A DNA stretch of 64,000 nucleotides from Amphibalanus amphitrite. Lineage: Eukaryota; Arthropoda; Thecostraca; Balanomorpha; Balanidae. The position numbers were made by a program, and so were the translations under genes. Within the stretch, counting starts at the first letter, position 1. Every line of letters starts with the position of its first letter. The DNA is taken from contig NW_024881503.1 of assembly GCF_019059575.1 (NCBI RefSeq), positions 2,294,001-2,358,000 on the forward strand, read 5' to 3'. Below the pieces are notes generated by a model. That model was not told where the DNA came from, did no database searches, and was given only the letters and a program-made list of their open reading frames with translations. Below, one piece after another: positions 1-10,719 of the stretch.

Positions 1-840
1 CGTCCCCAAGGACCGAACTCGGGTCGTCCCAGCTGACATGTATGCGCCACTATCTGAAATGTCTCCGATTGCTCCGGGATATATGATTCAACCCGACGTT
101 GGATCTTTGAGATATGGAAAATATGCGCAGATACATGTTGCTATTAGAATCTTTGATTTTGCAGCGAGTAAGTTTGACAAAAAGGATGAGGCAAGAGACG
201 ACGGATCTAAAATGGTTGTCAGATCTCTATGTAGTAATTGATGTCTGCTTGAAGAGCTTGCACAAAGCTGACAGCCACTGTGAAACGAAGACACTCGGAT
301 TGACTGCAATGCTTCAACATTGCTTGGTGTGAGAAGACACTGATTAGAGTCCACGCGATAACATGTCACTCGCAGTCTGCATGAATGAGCTATGTATTCA
401 CAGATCGATCACGTTGGTTGTTTGAAAGCAATCATTTTCCAACAATGCAGTAAAGAAGCAATTGCATCTATTTTCAAAGGTCTTACATTAAAATTGAGCC
501 CTCGGGATTTTTATCCGGCGCAAGTAGCGTGAGATTCTACGCCTTGTGTGTGCGGCTAGCTCTTGTTCTCATCCCATTAGATAAATACCGAATGAATAAA
601 GGCAAGGCCAAATCTCCGTAGACGGCTCTCGGCGTGTGATGTCGCCGTCGACGAATGCCAAGTGGGGGAACTGATGGCAGGTAGCAGCCGCCGACGCTTC
701 CGTTGCATTCTGATGAAGACCAAGCTCGGCTGTGTTTCAACATCCGGCTACTGTGTGAGGTTATGCTCACAATCTCAAACAGCGGTGCCTATGGTGAGAC
801 GTTAATCTTCATTCCTTATGCAGTCTCAGGTGGCTTGAAA
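1..840. other. unique left flank of the array
   Basis: No RC-unit sequence, tandem repeat or recognisable transposon end is visible here, and nothing in it recurs elsewhere in the window. Only short open frames (under 95 codons) occur on both strands and none shows a recognisable domain. It is probably the host DNA into which the array was seeded: the first RC 5' end follows directly after 'gtggcttgaaa'. A fragment of a spliced gene cannot be excluded from sequence alone. Confidence 0.6.
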
Positions 841-1043
841 TAACCGCAGGTTGTTTGAAAAGACAAACACTATTCGTTAGAATTGTGTTTTTCTATTGAA
901 AAACAACCGGAGCGGTCGTTCTCCGGGCTATGTTTTGCAAGTCTGGCAGCGAATCGAGACATCTTGATTGGGGCCTAGACCTAGACGAAATGTACAATCT
1001 TCGTAAAAAGTTCAGTGTATGGGCTCCCGGAGGCGATCTACCT
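841..1043 (+). mobile_element. RC unit 1, 5' part (subfamily B), interrupted
   Basis: Starts with the exact RC 5' end and follows the B-subfamily text (gaatcgagacatcttgattg), with a small extra 'cctaga' duplication. It stops at 'gatctacct', where unit 2 begins. B-type units 25 and 26 read 'ctaccttatggc' at this place, and a piece beginning 'tatggcaccgg' follows the end of unit 8 at 17236. Unit 1 therefore appears to be split by a 16.2-kb insertion. Confidence 0.75.
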
Positions 1044-1884
1044 TAACCGCAGGTTGTTTGAAAAGACAAACACTATTCGTTAGAATTGTGTTTTTCTATT
1101 GAAAAACAACCGGAGCGGTCGTTCTCCGGGCTATGTTTTGCAAGTCTGGCCGCGAATTGGGGCAACTTGGGTCAGGCCTAGACGAAATGTACAATCTTCG
1201 TAAAAAGTTCAGTGTATGGGCTCCCGGAGGCGATCTACCTGATGGCACCGGTCGCTACTCGCTTAAAACCTCGTGGCACGTGGCACGTGCGATTCCATTT
1301 TCCCCATGTTAAGTCAATGGGGTTTTGGACACTTTTTGCGCGATCGCCAATAGCGGGAAAACGAGCCAAGAAAGAGGTGGTTTTCTTCCACGCATGTTAT
1401 GGCAAACACGTTTGGGTACACGCTAGTGTGCGCCGTATAGCCCTCAGAACTTCGTAACGTGTCTTTGCACGAGGTCAAAGTTGAACTTTTTTCGCTCCCC
1501 ATGTTAAGTCAATGGGCGTTTTTGCAGAGAGTTTTTCATTCGCTCATTGTACAAAATTATATGATACGATTTTGTTTAAACTTTCAGGACTTGTTGAGAA
1601 AAGACCATAGAACATGTTGTTATGCTTCTTTAAGCTGTGCAAATTCGTTTGTTCTTTTTAGGCTCGTTTAAAAATGAAAAATTTTAACATGGAAAGTGAA
1701 TGGGAGCGTCTTTGCTGCTTAATAACTTTTTACAGTTGAGATATATTTAAGTGAAAAGTTGATAGGTTATACAACTTTTGATGCTCTTTCCAATGATATA
1801 TACAACTTTATTGCACGTGGTGCCGTTTTTGAGAAATATAGTAAAAAAGCACGACATTACCGAGATTTGAGCTCAGACCTATAT

Positions 1885-2928
1885 CGTTACGGTGTCAGGC
1901 GGACACGAGGACAGGTGGCGCCGCCGCCGCCCGCATAGCGGCGGGAATGTGAACTAACCTGTTTACCAGAGGGGTGTTCACGGGCACCGCACACTGCTGC
2001 GTGCGCTGTGTGCGGTGCGTCCAGCAGGCGTGGGGGTAGGGGATGGGTAGGCGGTTCTGACGTCACGGCTGCGTGCGGTGGACGGTCCGCTGTGGCCAGT
2101 CCCGACCGGCCACAGCGATCGCTGTGTGCGGTGACGGAAGGCTGACGTAGGGACGCAGTGGGCGGAGCTTGGAGGCTGTGTGCGGTCCGACCGCACACAG
2201 GGCCCGTGAACAGCCCTCTGATCTATGGTATGGTACCATCGGGGGACCGGCCGCCGTCGGCACCATTTCGGGACTTTGCATCGCAATAAAAGGCTTATTT
2301 ACAATTGAAAATGGACTAGCGAGAGTCGTTATGGAATCAGAATTTGATGCTCTACAAAACTAGGCTATTTTCATTGTGATGGCATCACAGACTACACCGC
2401 TAAACCCAATAAAGCAGATTTATGTCGCGTCATCGATGATTACATATAATGTTTCTTTGATATATATGTAGTCGGGTCTTTCAGCTGCGTCCCTCCCCTC
2501 CCTCGCCGCGCCGGCGGGTCGGCCATCCGCGGCTTGCCGCCCGCCGGCTGCTGGCCGGTCAGCTGGCCGGTCAGCTGGTCGCCCGCGGCTGTCGGTGCAG
2601 TGCGGGATGCCTACTTGCGGGGGGCCGTCGTGGCGGCGGCCCGGGTGGACTGGGCGAGCAGTGAGTTGGGGAGCGCTGCGCTGTCGGTGCTCTAGTTTGT
2701 ATTGCGTTCGCATGATACGGCTTGAGCCAATACAGAGTGAACTGATTGAGCTGAGCAAGTCTTTATATACATTGAAAAGTAAAGCACTTTTTACTGCATC
2801 TACGGTGAGATGCTAGATAAAATTTATGGTCTAATGGTACCCATTACTTAACAATTAAGTGAATCATTTCGTCGCTAAACTCTCGTAAATTCGTATGTCC
2901 GCCTCACTATGGAGTTTGGACCGTAACG
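1885..2928. mobile_element. M1 nested element in unit 2 (with M2)
   Basis: Ends are CGTTACGGT and ACCGTAACG, with a second inner inverted match (aggcggaca / tgtccgcct). The interior is strongly GC-rich and contains 2.5 copies of the 12-mer ctggccggtcag. The 1044-bp length includes the 254-bp M2. It is inserted between 'gacctatat' and 'tatggcc' of the RC unit. Units lacking it show a continuous 'cctatatggcc', so it is a passenger. No transposase is visible, making it MITE-like; the superfamily is unclear. Confidence 0.75.
1967..2220. mobile_element. M2 foldback MITE inside M1 (unit 2)
   Basis: Flanked by 19-bp inverted ends, CAGAGGGGTGTTCACGGGC and its complement with one mismatch. Inside are more palindromes: CTGTGTGCGGTC around one central C near the right end, CTGTGGCC/GGCCACAG in the middle, and ACCGCACAC/GTGTGCGGT near the left end. 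The CAGAGG start resembles hAT ends, but no 8-bp target duplication is visible; M1 copies without M2 read 'gtttaccatctatgg'. Confidence 0.75.
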
Positions 2929-3981
2929 TATGGCCTTTGCTCAGACAGTATACGAACAGGTGACGGGGATACCTCCCATAGAAGGATGCGACACGATTTT
3001 ACTGCTAAATAGCGGCCGGCCGCCGTGGGGACGTTTTTGTACGACTTATATCTCGGCAACCACTGGGCTGATACACGTGCGGTTTTTTGTGTGGGGTAGC
3101 TTTTTCCCTTCTTTCACATAGTGTGCTACTCTCGATGCATAACCGCAGGTTGTTTGAAGTAGACAAACACTATTCGTTAGAATTGTGTTTTTCTATTGAA
3201 AAACAACCGGAGCGGTCCTTCTCCGGGCTATGTTTTGCATGTCTGGCCGCGAATTGGGGCAACTTGGGTCAGGCCTAAACTTGTGGCTCGATTTTCTTAA
3301 AAATTTCAGTGTATGGGCTCCCGCAGGCGATCTACCTGATGGCTTCGGTCGCTACTCGCTTAAAACCTCGTGGCACGTGGCACGTGCGATTCCATTTTCC
3401 CCATGTTAAGTCAATGGGGTTTTGGACACTTTTTGCGCGATCGCGAATAGCGGGAAAACGAGCCAAGGAAGAGGTGGTTTTCTTCCCAGCATTTTATGGC
3501 AAACACGTTTGGGTACACGCTAGTGTGCGCCGTATACCCCTCAGAACTTCGTAACGTGACTTTGCACGAGGTCAAAGTTGAACTTTTTTCGCTCCCCATG
3601 TTAAGTCAATGGGCATTTTTGCAGAGACTTTTTCATTCGCTCATTGTACAAAATTATATGATACGATTTTGTTTAAACTTCCAGGACTTGTTGAGAAAAG
3701 ACCATAGAACATGTTGTTATGCTTCTTTAAGCTGTGCAAATTCGTTTGTTCTTTTTAGGCTCGTTTAAAAATGAAAAATTTTAACATGGAAAGTCAATGG
3801 GAGCGTCTTTGCTGCTTAATAACTTTTTACAGTTGAGATATATTTATGTGAAAAGTTGATAGGTTATACAACTTTTGATGCTCTTTCCAATGATATATAC
3901 AACTTTATTGCACGTGGTGCCGTTTTTGAGAAATATAGTAAAAAAGCACGACATTACCGAGATTTGAGCTCAGACCTATAT

Positions 3982-4786
3982 CGTTACGGTGTCAGGCGGA
4001 CACGAGGACAGGTGGCGCCGCCGCCGCCCGCATAGCGGCGGGAATGTGAACTAACCTGTTTACCATCTATGGTATGGTACCATCGGGGGACCGGCCGCCG
4101 TCGGCACCATTTCGGGACTTTGCATCGCAATAAAAGGCTTATTTACAATTGAAAATGGACTAGCGAGAGTCGTTATGGAATCAGAATTTGATGCTCTACA
4201 AAACTAGGCTATTTTCATTGTGATGGCATCACAGACTACACCGCTAAACCCAATAAAGCAGATTTATGTCGCGTCATCGATGATTACATATAATGTATCA
4301 TTCTTTGATATATATGTAGTCGGGTCTTTCAGCTGCGTCCCTCCCCTCCCTCGCCGCGCCGGCGGGTCGGCCATCCGTGGCTTGCCGCCCGCCGGCTGCT
4401 GGCCGGTCAGCTGGCCGGTCAGCTGGTCGCCCGCGGCTGTCGGTGCAGTGCGGGATGCCTACTTGCGGGGGGGGGGGGCCGTCGTGGCGGCGGCCCGGGT
4501 GGACTGGGCGAGCAGTGAGTTGGGGAGCGCTGCGCTGTCGGTGCTCTAGTTTGTATTGCGTTCGCATGATACGGCTTGAGCCAATACAGAGTGAACTGAT
4601 TGAGCTGAGCAAGTCTTTACATACATTGAAAAGTAAAGCACTTTTTACTGCATCTACGGTGAGATGCTAGATAAAATTTATGGTCTACCTAATGGTACCC
4701 ATTACTTAACAATTAAGTGAATCATTTCGTCGCTAAACTCTCGTAAATTCGTATGTCCGCCTCACTATGGAGTTTGGACCGTAACG
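3982..4786. mobile_element. M1 copy in unit 3
   Basis: 805 bp without M2. It differs from most M1 copies by a 12-G run (4467-4478) where others have 6 G and by a 'tatcattctttg' insertion before the GC-rich core. The same alleles occur in units 12 and 23. Confidence 0.75.
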
Positions 4787-5163
4787 TATGGCCTTTGCTC
4801 AGACAGTATACGAACAGGTGACGGGGATACCTCTAATAGAAGGATGCGACACGATTTTACTGCTAAATAGCGGCCGGCCGCCGTGGGGACGTTTTTGTAC
4901 GACTTATATCTCGGCAACCACTGGGCTGATACACGTGCGGTTTTTTTGTGTGGGGTAGCTTTTTCCCTTCTTTCACATAGTGTGCTACTCTCGATGCATA
5001 TGGGTGACCCCTAACGCACGTTCCACGTGCAAAGCCAAGAGGTGCCTGTTTTGTAATAAGCGCAATAGCTCGCGGTAATTACTGGGCCGATTGCGCTAAA
5101 ACTTGGCATGGAGGTAGACACTTTCCAGGCGATGCATTTCCATGTGTCTTGGTAGGGGTGCAA

Positions 5164-5862
5164 CTGCACGTGCGCACGTGCAGGGTGACGCTTCCAGATC
5201 TCGAGAACGGCTGGACCGATTGTGTTCAAATTTGGCATAACGCTTGATACCGATCAGTAGGTTGCAGTCATTTAGTATGTATTTCCATGTGCCACGATTG
5301 GGGTGCAACTGCACGTGCGCACGTGCAGGGTGACGCTTCCAGATCTCGAGAACGGCCGGGCCGATTGAGTTCAAATTTGGTACACCGCTAGAGACCGATT
5401 AGTAGGGTGCCGTGCGCAAGTCAGTTTGGACCCATCTTGCACGTGCGCACGTGCAGGGTGACGCTTCCAGATTTCAAGAACGGCTGGACCGATTGCACTC
5501 AAATTCGGCAAACATCTAGAGATCGATCAGTAGGGTGCCGTGCACAAGTCAGTTAGTATGTATTTCCATGTGTCACGGTTGAGATGCAACTGCACGTGCG
5601 CACGTGGAGGGGTCGTTTCAAGATCTTGAAAACGGCTGGGCCGATTGAGCTCGAATTTGGTACACCGCTAGGGACCGGCGAATAGGGTCCCATGCACAAT
5701 GCAATTGGACACAGCTTGCACGTGCGCACGTGCAGGGTGACGCTTCCAGATCTCGAAAATGGCCGAGCCGATTACACTCAAATTTGGCACACCGCTATAG
5801 ATCAGCGAGTAGGGTGCCGTGCACGTCAGTTTGTAACACACCGACTCCGGTCTGCACGTGCA
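5164..5862 (+). repeat. E-box palindrome minisatellite, unit 3
   Basis: Five copies of the CTGCACGTGCGCACGTGCAG core plus a terminal half copy, starting near 5164, 5309, 5437, 5590, 5716 and 5852. The steps alternate about 145-153 and 126-128 bp because every second monomer has an extra 'gtatgtatttccatgtg' segment, giving a dimer of about 275 bp. Between cores the text is 'cagatctcgagaacgg' then 'ctgggccgattgagctcaaa'. Confidence 0.85.
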
Positions 5863-5919
5863 AGGCTCATCCTCTCGTTTGGCGGCGGGCGTTTTTGCTG
5901 CGTTTACAAAGGTGCTTGC

Positions 5920-5970
5920 TCAAACAACCTGCGGTCCCGCGATGCGGAGCCCAGCATCGCAGATGCTGGG
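5920..5970 (+). other. 3' terminus of the RC unit: subterminal inverted repeat and hairpins
   Basis: TCAAACAACCTGCGGT (5920-5935) is the exact reverse complement of bases 3-18 of the unit's 5' end. It is followed by two overlapping stem-loops: GCGATGC/GCATCGC (5939-5945 with 5954-5960) and CCCAGCATC/GATGCTGGG (5950-5958 with 5962-5970, loop GCA). They share bases and so exclude each other. This arrangement is that of Helentron/Helitron2 3' ends, where the hairpin is thought to act in ending rolling-circle transfer. Confidence 0.75.
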
Positions 5971-6811
5971 TAACCGCAGGTTGTTTGAAAAGACAAACAC
6001 TATTCGTTAGAATTGTGTTTTTCTATTGAAAAACAACCGGAGCGGTCCTTCTCCGGGCTATGTTTTGCAAGTCTGGCCGCGAATTGGGGCAACTTGGGTC
6101 AGGCCTAGACGAATCGCTCAATCTTCGTAAAAAGTTCAGGGTATGGGCTCCCGGGGGCGATCTACCTGATGGCACCGGTCGCTACTCGCTTAAAACCTCG
6201 TGGCACGTGGCACGTGCGATTCCATTTTCCCCATGTTAAGTCAACGGGGTTTTGGACACTTTTTGCGCGATCGCCAATGGCGGGAAAACGAGCCAAGGAA
6301 GAGGTGGTTTTCTTCCCAGCATTTTATGGCAAACACGTTTGGGTACATGCTGGTGTGCGCCGTATACCCCTCAGAACTTCGTAACGTGTCTTTGCACGAG
6401 GTCAAAGTTGAATTTTTTTCGCTCCCCATGTTAAGTCAATGGGCGTTTTTGCAGAGACTTTTTCATTCGCTCATTGTACAAAATTATATGATACGATTTT
6501 GTTTAAACTTTTAGGACTTGTTGAGAAAAGACCATAGAATATGTTGTTATGCTTCGTTAAGCTGTCAGAATTCGTTTGTTCTTTTTGAGCTCGTTTAAAG
6601 AAGAATTTTTTTAACATGCAAAGTCAATGGGAGCGTCTTTGCTGCTTTATAACTTTTTACGTTATAGATATATTTAAGTGAAAAGTTGATAGGTTATACA
6701 ACTTTTGATGCTCTTTCCAATGATATATACAACTTTATTGCACGTGGTGCCGTTGTTGAGAAATATAGTAAAAAAGCACGACATTACCGAGATTTGAGCT
6801 CAGACCTATAT

Positions 6812-7608
6812 CGTTACGGTGTCAGGCGGACACCAGGACAGGTGGCGCCGCCGCCGCCCGCATAGCGGCGGGAATGTGAACTAACCTGTTTACCACCTAT
6901 GGTATGGTACCATCGGGGGACCGGCCGCCGTCGGCACCATTTCGGGACTTTGCATCGCAATAAAAGGCTTATTTACAATTGAAAATGGACTAGCGAGAGT
7001 CGTTATGGAATCAGAATTTGATGCTCTACAAAACTAGGCTATTTTCATTGTGATGGCACCACAGACTACACCGCTAACCCCAATAAAGCAGATTTATGTC
7101 GCGTCATCGATGATTACATATAATGTTTCTTTGATATATATGTAGTCGGGTCTTTCAGCTGCGTCCCTCCCCTCCCTCGCCGCGCCGGCGGGTCGGCCAT
7201 CCGCGGCTTGCCGCCCGCCGGCTGCTGGCCGGTCAGCTGGCCGGTCAGCTGGTCGCCCGCGGCTGTCGGTGCAGTGCGGGATGCCTACTTGCGGGGGGCC
7301 GTCGTGGCGGCGCGGCCCGGGTGGACTGGGCGAGCAGTGAGTTGGGGAGCGCTGCGCTGTCGGTGCTCTAGTTTTTATTGCGTTCGCATGATACGGCTTG
7401 AGCCAATACAGAGTGAACTGATTGAGCTGAGCAAGTCTTTATATACATTGAAAAGTAAAGCACTTTTTACTGCATCTACGGTGAGATGCTAGATAAAATT
7501 TATGGTCTACCTAATGGTACCCATTACTTAACAATTAAGTGAATCATTTCGTCGCTAAACTCTCGTAAATTCGTATGTCCGCCTCACTATGGAGTTTGGA
7601 CCGTAACG
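6812..7608. mobile_element. M1 copy in unit 4
   Basis: 797 bp, no M2. The M2 site reads 'gtttaccacctatgg', and a 2-bp difference lies in the GC-rich core ('gtggcggcgcggcccggg'). Confidence 0.75.
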
Positions 7609-7984
7609 TATGGCTTTTGCTCAGACAGTATACGAACAGGTGACGGGGATACCTCCCATAGAAGGATGCGACACGATTTTACTGCTAAATAGCGGCCGGC
7701 CGCCGTGGGGACGTTTTTGTACGACTTATACCTCGGCAACCACTGGGCTGATACACGTGCGGTTTTTTGTGTGGGGTAGCTTTTTCCCTTCTTTCACATA
7801 GTGTGCTACTCTCGATGCATATGGGTGACCCCTAACGCACGTTCCACGTACAAAGCCAAGAGGTGCCTGTTTTGTAATAAGTGCAATAGCTCGCGGTAAT
7901 TACTGAACCGATTGCGCTAAAACTTGGCATGGAGGTAGACACTTTCCAGGCGATGCATTTCCATGTGTCTTGGTAGGGGTGCAA

Positions 7985-8620
7985 CTGCACGTGCGCACGT
8001 GCAGGGTGACGCTTCCAGATCTCGAGAACGGCTGGACCGGTTGTGTTCAAATTTGGCATAACGCTTGATACCGATCAGTAGGTTGCAGTCATTTAGTATG
8101 TATTTCCATGTGCCACGATTGGGATGCAACTGCACGTGCGCACGTGCAGGATGACGCTTCCAGATCTCGAGAACGGCCGGGCCAATTGTGCTCAGATTTG
8201 GCACACCGCTAGAGATCGCGTAGTAGGGTGTCTTGCACAGGTCTGCTGGGCCCCAGGTTGCACGTGCGCACGTGCAGGGTGACGCTTCCAGATCTCAGGA
8301 ACGGCTGGGCCGATTGCATTCAAATTCGGCACACCTTTAGAGACCGGTTAGTAGGGTGCTGTGCACAAGTCAGTTAGTATGTATACTCATGTGTCTCGGT
8401 TGGGGTGCAACTGCACGTGCGCACGTGTAGGGGTCGCTTCCAGATCTTGAAAACGGCTGGGCCGATTGAGCTTAAATTCGGTACACCGCTAGAGACCGGC
8501 AACTAGGGTGCCGTCCACAAGTCATTTGGGACCCAGCTTGCACGTGCGCACGTGCAGGGTGAGGCTTTCAGATCTCAGAAACGGCTGGGCTGATTGCATT
8601 CAAATTCGGCACACCTTTAG
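7985..8620 (+). repeat. E-box palindrome minisatellite, unit 4
   Basis: Five cores, near 7985, 8130, 8258, 8411 and 8538, with alternating long and short spacing. The last monomer has 'gtgaggctttcagatctcag' after the core, a variant shared with units 14 and 24. Confidence 0.85.
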
Positions 8621-9534
8621 CGGCGTTACAGAGGTGCTTGCTCAAACAACCTGCGGTCCCGCGATGCGGAGCCCAGCATCGCAGATGCTGGGTAACCGCA
8701 GGTTGTTTGAAAAGACAAACACTATTCGTTAGAATTGTGTTTTTCTATTGAAAAACAACCGGAGCGGTCCTTCTCCGGGCTATGTTTTGCAAGTCTGGCC
8801 GCGAATTGGGGCAACTTGACCGGGGCCTAAACGTGCATTGCGATTTTCGTAAAAAGTTCAGTGTATGGGCTCCCGGAGGCGATCTACCTGATGGCACCGG
8901 TCGCTACTCGCTTAAAACCTCGTGGCACGTGGCACGTGCGATTCCATTTTTCCCATAGTAAGTCAATGGGGGTTTGGGACACTTTTTGCGCGATCGCGAA
9001 TAGCGGGAAAACGAGCCAAGAAGGAGGTGGTTTTCTTCCCAGCATTTTATGGCAAACACGTTCAGGTACACGCTAGTGTGCTCCGTATACCCCTCAGAAC
9101 TTCGTAACGTGTCTTTGCACGAGGTCAAAGTTGAACTTTTTTCGCTCCCCATGTTAAGTCAATGGGCGTTTTTGCAGAGACTTTTTCATTCGCTCATTGT
9201 ACAAAATTATATGATACGATTTTGTTTAAACTTTCAGGACTTGTTGAGAAAAGACCATAGAACATGTTGTTATGCTTCTTTAAGCTGTGCAAATTCGTTT
9301 GTTGTCTTTAGGCTTCTTTAAAAATGAAAAATTTTAACATGGAAAGTCAATGGGAGCGTCTTTGGTGCTTAATAACTTTGTACCTTGAAGACATATTCAA
9401 GTGAAAAGTTGATATTTTATACAACTTTTGATGCTCTTTCCAATGATATATACAACTTTATTGCACGTGGTGCCGTTTTTGAGAAATATAGTAAAAAAGC
9501 ACGACATTACCGAGATTTGAGCTCAGACCTATAT

Positions 9535-10332
9535 CGTTACGGTGTCAGGCGGACACGAGGACAGGTGGCGCCGCCGCCGCCCGCATAGCGGCGGGAATGT
9601 GAACTAACCTGTTTACCATCTATGGTATGGTACCATCGGGGGACCGGCCGCCGTCGGCACCATTTCGGGACTTTGCATCGCAATAAAAGGCTTATTTACA
9701 ATTGAAAATGGACTAGCGAGAGTCGTTATGGAATCAGAATTTGATGCTGTACAAAACTAGGCGCCTATTTTCATTGTGATGGCATCACAGACTACACCGC
9801 TAACCCCAATAAAGCAGATTTATGTCGCGTCATCGATGATTACATATAATGTTTCTTTGATATATATGTAGTCGGGTCTTTCAGCTGCGTTCCTCCCCTC
9901 CCTCGCCGCGCCGGCGGGTCGGCCATCCGCGCCCTGCCGCCCGCCGGCTGCTGGCCGGTCAGCTGGCCGGTCAGCTGGTCGCCCGCGGCTGTCGGTGCAG
10001 TGCGGGATGCCTACTTGCGGGGGGCCGTCGTGGCGGCGGCCCGGGTGGACTGGGCGAGCAGTGAGTTGGGGAGCGCTGCGCTGTCGGTGCTCTAGTTTGC
10101 ATTGCGTTCGCATGATACGGCTTGAGCCAATACAGAGTGAACTGATTGAGCTGAGCAAGTCTTTATATACATTGAAAAGTAAAGCACTTTTTACTGCATC
10201 TACGGTGAGATGCTAGATAAAATTTATGGTCTACCTAATGGTACCCATTACTTAACAATTAAGTGAATCATTTCGTCGCTAAACTCTCGTAAATTCGTAT
10301 GTCCGCCTCACTATGGAGTTTGGACCGTAACG
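9535..10332. mobile_element. M1 copy in unit 5 with the longest flanking duplication
   Basis: 798 bp. Left flank 'acctatat' and right flank 'tcctatat' form a 7-of-8-bp direct duplication, which other M1 copies lack on the right. The allele (aggcgcctatt, gcgttcctccc, gcgccctgccg) matches the M1 of unit 22. Confidence 0.75.
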
Positions 10333-10719
10333 TCCTATATATGGTCTTGACTCAGACAGTATACGAACAGGTGACGGGGATACCTCCCATAGAAGGATGC
10401 GACACGAATTTAATGCTGAATATTAGCGGCCGGCAGCCGTGAGGACGTTTTTGTACGACCTATCTCCGCAACCGCTGGACCGATACACTTGCGGTTTTTT
10501 GTATGGGGTTGCGTATACCCTTCCGGAGAAGTATTTTACTATGGACGAAGCATGCGGGTGACCCCTACTGCACGTGACACGTGTAAAACGGAGAGGGGTC
10601 ACTTTTGTTGTGATGACAATAACACGGTAATTACTGGTGAGATTCTGCTGAAACTACATACACAAGGATGTAGGCACCCGCCGGACCATGCCTTTCCATG
10701 TGCTACGGCTGGGGTGCAA

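Larger units (their letters stand above)
1044..3139 (+). mobile_element. RC unit 2 (subfamily A, M1+M2), 3' end missing
   Basis: Exact 5' end, left body, M1 with M2 inside, and the start of the right body. It breaks off at 'ctcgatgca', just before the expected 'tatgggtgacc', where unit 3 starts. The minisatellite and hairpin are absent. With unit 3 it forms a two-unit block repeated at 18316-23241. Confidence 0.85.
3140..5970 (+). mobile_element. RC unit 3 (subfamily A), complete
   Basis: Complete 2831-bp unit from TAACCGCAGG to the hairpin end GATGCTGGG. Its 5' end reads 'gaagtagac' where most units read 'gaaaagac'. It contains M1 without M2, a five-palindrome minisatellite and the full 3' tail. 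Near-identical copies are units 12 and 23. Confidence 0.88.
5971..8692 (+). mobile_element. RC unit 4 (subfamily A), complete
   Basis: 2722 bp, abutting unit 3 with no spacer. The 5' end shows the inverted repeat (5973-5988) and a small TGTTTG-aaaaga-CAAACA stem-loop (bases 12-29 of the unit). It carries M1. The tail is shortened: the minisatellite jumps from 'cacacctttag' straight to 'cggcgttacagagg', omitting the terminal half palindrome. Confidence 0.88.

Noticed and set aside
1-840. Host exon in the left flank
   Set aside because: Short open frames exist on both strands, but none has a recognisable domain or convincing splice context, so no gene is claimed.
841-900. Bacterial-style stem-loop terminator (CCGGAG/CTCCGG)
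   Set aside because: This short stem lies near every RC 5' end in a eukaryotic repeat. It is better read as a subterminal structure of the element.
2281-2300. Polyadenylation signal (aataaa) in M1 as evidence of a gene
   Set aside because: A single AATAAA with no supporting coding sequence or promoter is expected by chance and is carried in every M1 copy.
2420-2758. 112-codon antisense open frame in M1, conserved in many copies
   Set aside because: Its composition follows the GC-rich 12-mer repeat (PADRPADRPA), it changes frame in several M1 copies, and no domain or start context supports a protein. The copies are similar because the DNA is recently duplicated.
5164-5862. CRISPR-like array
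   Set aside because: The linkers between palindromes are themselves repeats, the spacing is 126-153 bp, there are no cas genes, and the context is eukaryotic. It is a minisatellite.
841-5970. LTR-type element (long direct repeats at unit ends)
   Set aside because: The direct repeats are successive head-to-tail units. No primer-binding site, polypurine tract or reverse transcriptase is seen, and the ends are inverted, not TG...CA.
5692-5973. Arg/Cys/His-rich open frames over the minisatellite
   Set aside because: All six frames of the GC-balanced palindromic repeat are partly open. The peptides are translations of the tandem repeat and not genes.
5971-8692. Classical cut-and-paste transposon with 16-bp terminal inverted repeats
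   Set aside because: The 3' inverted repeat is subterminal, followed by a conserved hairpin, and no target duplication is found at the two sites with both flanks visible.
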